Of a stretch of 64,000 nt of DNA, positions 56,694 through 64,000 are shown piece after piece (position 1 is the first letter of the stretch; the number at the start of each line of letters is the position of its first letter). The notes under the pieces were generated by a model, which made no database searches, was not told the origin of the DNA, and saw nothing but the letters and a program-made list of their open reading frames with translations. Both the position numbers and the translations under genes were made by a program. Source of the DNA: Isoetes taiwanensis (taxonomy: Eukaryota > Streptophyta > Lycopodiopsida > Isoetales > Isoetaceae); contig JAJEKV010000165.1 in NCBI GenBank assembly GCA_021234155.1, forward strand, positions 804,001-868,000, written 5' to 3'.

Positions 56694-56929
56694 CAAGGGG
56701 GATTCACTGTAAGTGCCATACAATGTGCCTGAGTGACTTGTAGGGGGGTTTTTTCGACCCATTTCCATACGTATACGTAAGAGGTAGGGGGGTTTTTTGC
56801 CACTACTTGGGGTAAACTTTGTACGAAAGGGGTCGAATTTGCCTTTCAAGAAATCGTATACGGGGGTGTTTTTGATCACCCTATGCACGCACATGGCATA
56901 CCCCCCTTACTATAAGTGAACCCCCCGGG
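56694..56929. mobile_element. 236-bp MITE nested in the LINE, 8-bp target duplication
   Basis: Flanked by CATCACTA at 56686-56693 and 56930-56937. Termini GGGGGGATTCAC and GTGAACCCCCC are inverted. Interior has GGGGGTTTTTT blocks and TACGTATACG, like 53764-53997. Non-coding. Confidence 0.85.
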
Positions 56930-57593
56930 CATCACTAGTAACAAACCTGTTGTCCCACATAGCAGAAGAAGGATTAGAGACATAAAATCTATCAAGAGAA
57001 CAATAAACTCCTGCATTATTCTTCTGCTTATTAGACCAAGTGAAGGTTGAAGTAGAAGAGGGAATAGAGATAAGACTATTATCAGAGAAAAGAGTTTCTC
57101 AATTCATTTTTTCACTTCTTGTCATATTAATCTTATTTCCCAATTTAAGATCCCAAGAAGGAGTCTTATTGAAATCTCTAGCCACAATCCAGTTATCAAT
57201 ACTTTGTGAGGTAAGCCAATTGTTTATTTCAATCCAAATAGGCTCTCTATCTTTAGGGTTGGTGGGAGCATAAATGTTGATAATTCCAAATGAATAATCA
57301 GACACAAATAGAGTAACAGATTGCCATATCTTGGAAGGACTATTGTAGAAATGGTGATGACTAATCTCTTTTTTCCAAATTATTGCTAAACCACCGCTAA
57401 CTCCTGATGACTCAATCCAAATAGATGATGTTCCAAGATAAATCCAATCTCCTAAGTTACCACACTCAAAGATAGGCAGCTTCAATTCTTGCAGAAGGAT
57501 AATATCATCATTATAAAGTCAAATTTGAGCTATAGCACGTCTTCTTTTTAGAGGACCCTTAATTCCTCTCATATCCCAAGAAAGAACCTTCAT

Positions 57594-59320
57594 TGGAACA
57601 GCAGAAGGAATGGGAAAGAGGGTTGAGAAGCTACTTTTTAGCTCTTGTAGATTTCCTTTTACTTATCTTATCTTATCTTATCTTACTTTTACTATTTTTA
57701 CTTTTTGTATTTTGTGCAGGAGTTTTATCCAATCCAAAGAAAATAAGCCCATTATCAATGTTGCTATCATTTTTCCTAGCATTTTTGGGTTGCCCCTAAG
57801 GGGGCAAACCCTCGTTTATGTGGGTTTATGGCATATGCCATGTATATGCCAGTATATACGCGGAATATACCTATGACTGCTAAAAACCCATTACGGGCTG
57901 TAAACTGGCGGTGGCTTCTGAACTGGACAACCACTCTCAAAACCGGCTCACCGGAGAGGCTTCTTTCCTCATTTTCTTATTTGTAATCGTCAAGGGCATG
58001 ACAAGCATTTTCCTCTGGCTTCCAACTTCCAAGATCGTGGCAGGTATTTACTCTGCCTTCCATGATTTGCTTAGCTGGGAATCTGGGAATCGAAGGAGAG
58101 CTCCCTTTGGCATTGTGAGTATTGTGCTGCCTCAGAGTTCGATCAGTTGAATGAATGGATTCTACAAAAGGGACCCTCTGTTTTCTGTTCTTCTGCAATA
58201 CTTGGAGATAATCTTTGCACTCTGAGAATATTTCTAAACGTTGCTAGCATGCTCACATCCCAGGCAGACCTTCCCATCCTTACATTTATTTACGGCTGTT
58301 TGTATTGTGTTAAACACGTTTTTTTTCTTAAATTGAATTTGGAATCTTTTAGAAGATCATCTTAGTACTTGCCTTCTTTGTGCAGAGTAGATCGCAGAGG
58401 ATCTGGAAGCTGAGGATTTGGAGAAAAGGTTGGGGACAAATATAGCAGTCACAAACTACCTGGACAAAGTGGAACAAGTTAGTTACGTTCAATTTCACTT
58501 ATTTTATCTATCGCATTCTCGCTAAATTTTCTATCCCAATGCATGGTGCAAAACGCAAATTAAGTTGGGAAGGAATATATTAAACCGCTCAATTCAAGCA
58601 CAATCCAAAGAAATTATGCTCATGGCATAACTTAGGGCAACGCTCAACGCAGAACTCTCAAACCAGGAGGCATAATTATATCTTATGCTATACCTGTAAT
58701 GTGAGGAAGGGGGACTATCCAAAATATCCAATTGCTCCTGCAAATTCGTTATACCCACCTCCAGCAAATTCCTTATATCGGCACATAATAGGATATCCTC
58801 ATGTTAGTGGAAATTATCCTGCCAGCTTCAGAACACAATCAATTCAACCTCCAAATATAAATCACCAAGAGGCTTGCGGCTTGGGGCATCCAAGGACCAC
58901 TGATACAAAGGAACATAAATGTACAATAATCAATCCTTTATGTATGATGCACTAGCTGCTGAAACTTCAAATGATGTGCAGATGAATGGTTATATGACAA
59001 GGAGCTAGCAAAAGGCTGCTGGAAATTCATGGCCAAATTGAATATTTCATTTTATATGAATTCTGTTCTGCATTTTATTCCGGATTTGCTTGAAGCTGCT
59101 TGCCAAAAAGGCTATCCTGGAGCCTGCCAAAGGGAATAGTCGTTTAATCTCCACCTGTCAATATATTGATGGAAGTACTTCCACACCATCATAGATTTCT
59201 TAGCTCACTCGAGCTTTGCTTGTACAACCTGATCCTTAGCAGGACTATGGTTGTAGCTCAACTGTTTTCTTTTTATTTTATCAATGTGTAAATGAGAAAG
59301 CTCTTTTATGAAACCACAGT
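57594..59320. other. No gene recognised; (TTATC)n at 57664-57690
   Basis: The LINE 5' end and a short (TTATC)n run are followed by GGGTTGCCCCTAAGGGGGCA (57788 on), which resembles the edges of the element at the right end of the window. Small ORFs (57911-58150, 58701-58955) have no known domain. The CAMTA relic begins at the end of this stretch, so degraded upstream CAMTA exons may lie here, but I cannot show them. No CG-1 DNA-binding domain is seen. Confidence 0.45.
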
Positions 59321-62082
59321 GCAGACTTTTATGAAGTTATACAAGATGGAGTTCTTCGCTGTAAAGCACCTCCTTATAACTCTGTAACAGTTACTTTTTA
59401 CGTCAGGAAACAGGCTTGCTTGCAGCGAAATACGTGAATTTCATTATCGTCTTCACAACTCAGGTGCTTCAGGGCATCATATTCAAAGTAGTCTTTTCAC
59501 TAGCTTCCAACAAGAAGACATGCAACTACAGCTGAGGTTTCTACGCATCCTTATGGGATCATGCAATACAGATGATAAGTTGCCAGAAGATACAGAATTG
59601 GATAATGCATTACAAACATCAACCGATGACTTTAAAGAATGTGTAATACAAATATTACTGAAAAAGAGGCTGCAGGAATAGATCTCCAATGCTATTACTA
59701 GTCATGGGCAAATTACTCCTACTCTAGATAATAAAGGACAGAGTCTACATATCGTAGCTGCACTAGGTTACGACTGGGCAATAAGCCCTCTCTTAGCCGC
59801 TGCTATGGGTGTCAATTTCTGTGACGTGCAAGGATGGACTGCTCTCACTGGGCTGCATTTCGAGGACGGTTAGTAGAGCATGATATATTTACATTTGTTT
59901 GATAGTTCATTGCAGATTAGTGATTGCATACTAGCACGGGTTGTATGAAAATTCTTTGCCTATTTTGCTGTGTTGGACATATCTTGCAATTAAGAATGCC
60001 CTTCTCTTTTAATAAAAGTGTAGCAAGTCACATGTTGAAAGATCTTGAATCTGCACAGTTCTTAATTTCGTTGGCTGATGGCATGCTCCAACAATTTGGG
60101 TATTTTTGTCGTTGGTTGGTTTGGTCACCATTAATATTCTTATGGGTGATTGATTCAGTTTCCAGATTGACTATGCTAGCCTCCAGCAATGGAGGCATAT
60201 CCTATGGCTAATGCGGTTTTAAACAACTTTCGCTTTTTATCACGTTGTGACACAAACGGCTTCTTGGAAAGTATAGCTGATATTAGCATGTTCATTAAAT
60301 TAGTGTTAGCCTGCTTAAATGGACACTTGCTGTTTGACTAATCAAGCAAAACCTTCTTGCAACAGTTTGAGAAAGATCCCGCGCCACCCTCATCGTCATT
60401 GCCCTGTTTGGCCGTTTGGCTAGGCCTGGGATGGTTGGCATTAGCCATTAGGTATTAGGTAAGCAAAGAGTGTTGGATAAAAGAAACTTAGGCATGTAGG
60501 TTTGGCTGTAGTGCAGAAGTGTAGTGCTATGTGGGCTTTGGACACACTCCAGTCCCTGCTTGCCTCAAACTCTTGTCCAACTTCACTAGCGTGTTCCCTT
60601 TGGTATTGAGATATTTACTATACAAGCTTAGGATCAGGTCATTTTGGGCTTATAGACACACTTACTTTCTTGGAGAGCACTTCCTTGACTATGGTTGAAG
60701 GAGCCTTATACTACAGTAGCAGTGGAAGATGTCTTCTAATACAGTGGGATGGTCCGCATGAGCATTTTGTTGTACAGTAATTAAACACAGTGAAAGGTGT
60801 TTAATCGTCGCACGACATTTCTTATTGTAATCATTATAGAGTTGGATGGAGAAACCACTAAATATTTCTTCTAGGTTAGATGGTGCAATAAGATACTTAA
60901 ACTTTGCTTCTAGATTAATCCGATTAACTGAGCAGAAACTCTAAAAATGTCTTCTCTATTGCAGTTCCCTCCCTCCCCAGCAGGATATCAAAGCCTAGAG
61001 GGCCTCGAGCAGGATATCAAAGCCTAGAGGGCCTCGAGTGTGACATGACACGGTCCTCTTGGGAACCGCTACAAGAATCTCGCGATTCGTAAAATTTATT
61101 GGGTTTATAGATGTCTAATACTCGTTTAATGTGAAGCAGGCAAAAGGTGGTTGTTGCCATTTTAGCAGCTGAAGCAGGACCTAGGCTTTTAACGGACCCA
61201 ACACCACGTCATCCAAACGGACAAACACCAGCTGATCTTGCTGCAAGTAATAGTATGGTGGAATTGCTGGGTACTTGGCGAAGATGTCGCTCGCAAGTCA
61301 TTTGTCCTCTTTAACATTAAAAGAGAAGGCAACAAATGAAATAGACAACTTCTGCTGTCATTGCAGGAGAAAAGGCCGTGGAATATGTTTCTGAAAAGGG
61401 AGATATTTCGGAAAACTCTCGAGATAATGATGAGAATTCACTGCAGGAATCAGTAAGAGCTGTGAGGAATGCAGCATGGGCTGCTGCCTTGATTCATGCA
61501 ACCTTTCGACAAGAATATTTTAGGAGGCGACAAGAGACCACAGACACAACATATGATAGCGATTATGGGATGTCACGACGGGACATGAAGTCTATGCTAC
61601 TTCGCAGTTGGAGAGGCCATAAGGACTTCTTGGTCTTGCGACAATGGGTGGTTAAAATTCAGGTCTTTTAGAGCCTTTCCTCCCATGACTTTCTTGGTGA
61701 CTTCAAATTTGTTGTCTCCTTATAATGTATAGGACTTTTTAAATTTACATCATATTGATTTTCATTACAGGCACATTTCAGGGGTCATCAAGTACGCAAA
61801 AAGTTTAGGAGATTACTTTGGTCTGTTGGTATTCCTGAAAAAACTGTTCTTCATTGGCACTGGAAACGTGTTGATCTTAGGGGTTTTCATGTTGAGACGT
61901 CTTCAGCCGAAACTGTTGGAAATGGACAGAGTAGTGAAGAGGAAGATGTGTTGTTGAAAGCTGGAAGAAAGCAGAAGGAAGCTGCTATACAGAAAGCAGT
62001 AACACGTGTTCAGGCTATGGTCCAATGTCACCTAGCGTGTGCTCAGTATCAGCGGTTAGTTAAGGGCCAACAACGAACTTTG
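59321..62082 (+). pseudogene. CAMTA (calmodulin-binding transcription activator) relic lacking the CG-1 domain
   Basis: CAMTA proteins bind DNA through CG-1 and calmodulin through IQ motifs. Visible here in order: the IPT/TIG end (ADFYEVIQDGVLRCKAPPYN, then NRLACSEIREFHYR one frame over), ankyrin repeats (QSLHIVAALGYDWAISPLL, GWTAL at 59840, then AILAAEAGPRLLTDPTPRHP and GQTPADLAAS in 61145-61250), and an exon about 61367-61660 (ESVRAVRNAAWAAALIHATF, SWRGHKDFLVLRQWVVKIQ). A final exon 61771-62082 holds AHFRGHQVRKKFRRLLWSVG, then AVTRVQAMVQCHL. The last two exons have canonical borders and are open. Upstream there are single-base frameshifts (about 59400, 59850, 61255) and a stop where the family has Trp (LQE* at 59680). 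No CG-1 region or terminal exon is found. Confidence 0.82.
60980..61037 (+). repeat. 29-bp tandem duplication inside the CAMTA intron
   Basis: GCAGGATATCAAAGCCTAGA plus GGGCCTCGA occurs twice in perfect tandem, flanked by TCCCTCCC upstream and TGTGACATG downstream. Confidence 0.92.
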
Positions 62083-63307
62083 GTAAGTAACTATAGCACT
62101 AAATGGACCCTATTTTCTACTTGGAAAACCAACTCATTACCGAGCCTACAGCAAATATTGTTAATTATGTGATTATTTTCATGTAATCAACCATGCACTT
62201 TGCTGTAGCAGTCACATGTATTATTGTAAGTAAAAAGTAAATATATTTATAAATAGATTCAGTTTCTATGGAAATTAAGTCTGCACAATTGTGTAGAAAA
62301 ATGCTCCAGTTGATGCTACACATCCTCTTCTTATATATATATATCCAGTTTTGGCATCTTTCTTGTTACGTCCTCACTAGTTTAAGGTCTAATGTGGGCT
62401 AGTTTCTTACATCTGGAATTGCTTTTTATTGCATTATGGTTTCATTGGTAAAATGCATCAAATGAATTCGTCATTGACTGAGCCTGTTCACAATGACCAA
62501 CGAATGACTGATTATACAATATAAAAGTAGCATAGAATGGCATTGAATAACAGTTTACTTTAGAATGGCAATGAACTTATTCTAATTCTGAAATTAAAAC
62601 ATTCCTTGTGTATAGTTAAGCCTCCTAAGTTTTCCATGTTGTATTTCAATGCTAGAGTTGAGGGCATGAGACTAGTCTTTTCTTTTATTAAAGTTAATCA
62701 ACGACTACTATATGTGCAATGATGACTAATGATGACTACTATATATGCAATGATGTGTTATCAAATGTTCAAATCCATCCATCACTCTCCCTCAAGAAAA
62801 AAAGAAAAAACTAAAATGAAGACATCACTCAACATCTCCCATAGCAAATAATACGTCTAATTCTTTAAATAAACGTAATGAACAAACATAGGCAATTACT
62901 AAGCATTCCTTTCAAATGTCTTAAGGTCTACATAGGCAATTACTAAGCGACCTAGAACAAATGATGTTTTGGACAAGAAATAATTGAAGGGACATAATTT
63001 GATTTTATAATTGTTTATATTGCTGAAATTATCTAGTAACAACATCATCAATGTTTTTACTTTCGTTTAAAATGCTTTTTAATTGATGTGAGGAGAGAAG
63101 ACAGATCCAAAACTTATGATTAAAATATCATAGTTAAGTATGTGAACATAAGGTAGGTACATATATGCAACACATTGGAAGTAAACACATGAAATATTTG
63201 CCAGGGCACAATGTCGTTTGCCATCTGATATAAAGGAGACAAACAATTGGAAGTTAATCAAAAAAACAAATTGGAAGTACATGTTTTTAGGTATTAGACT
63301 CATGTTT
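62083..63307. other. No feature recognised
   Basis: Begins with the splice donor GTAAGT of the last visible CAMTA exon. AT-rich, without a further CAMTA exon or other recognised feature. A minus-strand frame at 63079-63441 has no recognised domain. Confidence 0.45.
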
Positions 63308-64000
63308 AATTTTTTTTGGGTTGCCTCTAAGGGGAAGGAAGGAAGGAAGGAAAAATTTTTAACGTCCACGGAACCCAATCGGGTTATGGGACCAAGTACA
63401 TAAGGGACCGAAGTCCTGGACCGAAGTCCAAACAAGAGCATGGGCCGAAGCCCTTAAACCAAAGCACAACGTGAGCTAGAACACAACCATCATGACCCGG
63501 ATTAAAAACCACCTGGGAAAAAACCGTTGCCAGGATGACTATGGCTGCTCACCGATCCAAAAATCCATGCTGTTGCACAAGCAACAAGCATACCTTCATA
63601 CCTCCAGCAGGCAAGGCTTCACCAAGCAACTCCGAACCGTAACCTCTTCACAACTGGGTGCTGGGAAACAGACGCCCCCAACGCCAATCGCCCAGACACG
63701 CAGGGAAGGCGGCGCTCAGAAAAACCGCTCAGGGAAATCGCCCATCGGAGGTGCCTCCTCACCCATCCTCCAGCCCTGCGCCAAGGCGCCAGCACCCCCA
63801 GGTATGCACGCAGGCGGACATCCACTCAGGCACACACAGGGGCGCCATCCTTCACTGCCGCTGCTCCAACGCCATCCATCACTGCATCCGCTCGGGCAGG
63901 CCTCAGGCAGCGCCTCAGGCAGGCGCCAGGCGCCAGGCGGAGGCGGAGGAGAAGAGGACAAAGGATAATTGATTCAAGCAGGCAAACCCTCATTCATGTG
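63308..64000 (-). mobile_element. GC-rich retroposon, minus strand, truncated by window edge or internal
   Basis: On the minus strand the sequence runs from a GC-rich body (63520-63960, with GCCTCAGGCAGGCGC-type repeats) to a 3' end GGTCCCATAACCCGATTGGG, TTCCGTGGACGTTAAAAA and (CCTT)n at 63335-63410. This 3' landmark is shared with the other retroposon tails. Outside lie GGGTTGCCTCTAAGGGG and GGCAAACCCTCATTCATGTG, which occur joined and almost uninterrupted at 57786-57825. That joined version may be an empty or internally deleted site. No convincing protein is encoded. Confidence 0.55.

Larger units (their letters stand above)
53060..57593 (-). mobile_element. L1-type LINE, ORF2 degraded, with three nested insertions
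   Basis: Read on the minus strand from ATG at 57593: MKVLSWDMRGIKGPLKRRRA, then the AP-endonuclease (SGVSGGLAIIWKKE, FGIINIYAPTNPKDREPIW, ARDFN). The reverse transcriptase follows (KSLGPDGLPAEFYVKFW at about 55900, LIPKVDHPTNLQDWRPISL, CGVRQGCPLAPYLF, and the active site QYADDSFSFL at about 55210-55240). Next come the L1 C-terminal part (RIKKKLNNYRTTISLAGRT, zf-RVT region near 54100) and a far C-terminal piece to about 53060. Many stops and frame changes are present. The endonuclease and plant-type zf-RVT place it in L1, distinct from the other LINE fragments in the window. Interrupted at 53764-53997, 56220-56330 and 56694-56929. Confidence 0.9.

Noticed and set aside
58701-58955. Middle part of CAMTA (proline-rich ORF)
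   Set aside because: The position would fit, but I could not match any conserved CAMTA segment, so it is left as unassigned sequence.

Overview
The window is nuclear DNA of a land plant, and it is dominated by mobile elements at several levels of nesting. Plant gene relics include a calmodulin-binding transcription activator (CAMTA), an RBP45/47-type RNA-binding protein, an allantoate amidohydrolase and a pentatricopeptide-repeat (PPR) protein. The wording of the PPR fragment, two unlike LINE lineages and an unusual DDE transposase make me favour a fern or another seed-free vascular plant. That placement is inference. No gene looks clearly intact and host-functional.

Left part (1-12.2 kb): decayed genes in + orientation (allantoate amidohydrolase 1857-2468, RBP45/47 2565-2815) lie among MITEs. 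One is a complete 580-bp hAT-type MITE with an 8-bp target duplication (11022-11601); the window itself starts inside another copy. Two copies of a long-inverted-repeat MITE, a (GATA)n array and diverged dispersed repeats make up most of the rest.

Middle (12.2-53 kb): a ~5.9-kb segment occurs twice in direct orientation (12249-18184 and 35535-41477). It carries LINE debris, the 5' part of an old Ty3/Gypsy relic, and the left end of a DNA transposon. In copy 1 the transposon is interrupted by a younger Ty3/Gypsy chromovirus arranged LTR-internal-LTR-partial internal (18185-32773). That element has about 4.6 kb of extra sequence between the primer-binding site and gag, and this extra part encodes a histone H3 fold. 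In copy 2 the transposon can be followed to its other end: 40471-51356, inverted termini, 4-bp duplication TAGA. It sits inside the histone-H3 part of the old Gypsy relic, whose other half resumes at 51357. The transposon carries a DDE-type transposase (+ strand) and, on the opposite strand, a Ulp1/C48-type protease with coiled-coil exons.

Right part (53-64 kb): an L1-type LINE on the minus strand (about 53060-57593) is broken by two ~235-bp MITEs of one family and by a retroposon tail. A CAMTA relic follows (59321-62082), then a GC-rich minus-strand retroposon at the right edge.

A warning applies throughout. Where near-identical copies can be compared, differences cluster at CAG/CTG trinucleotides (CAG read as CGT or CG, and similar). 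This looks like a sequencing artefact at methylated CHG sites rather than evolution. Many frameshifts in the Gypsy element and the transposon, and so their pseudogene status, may not be real.
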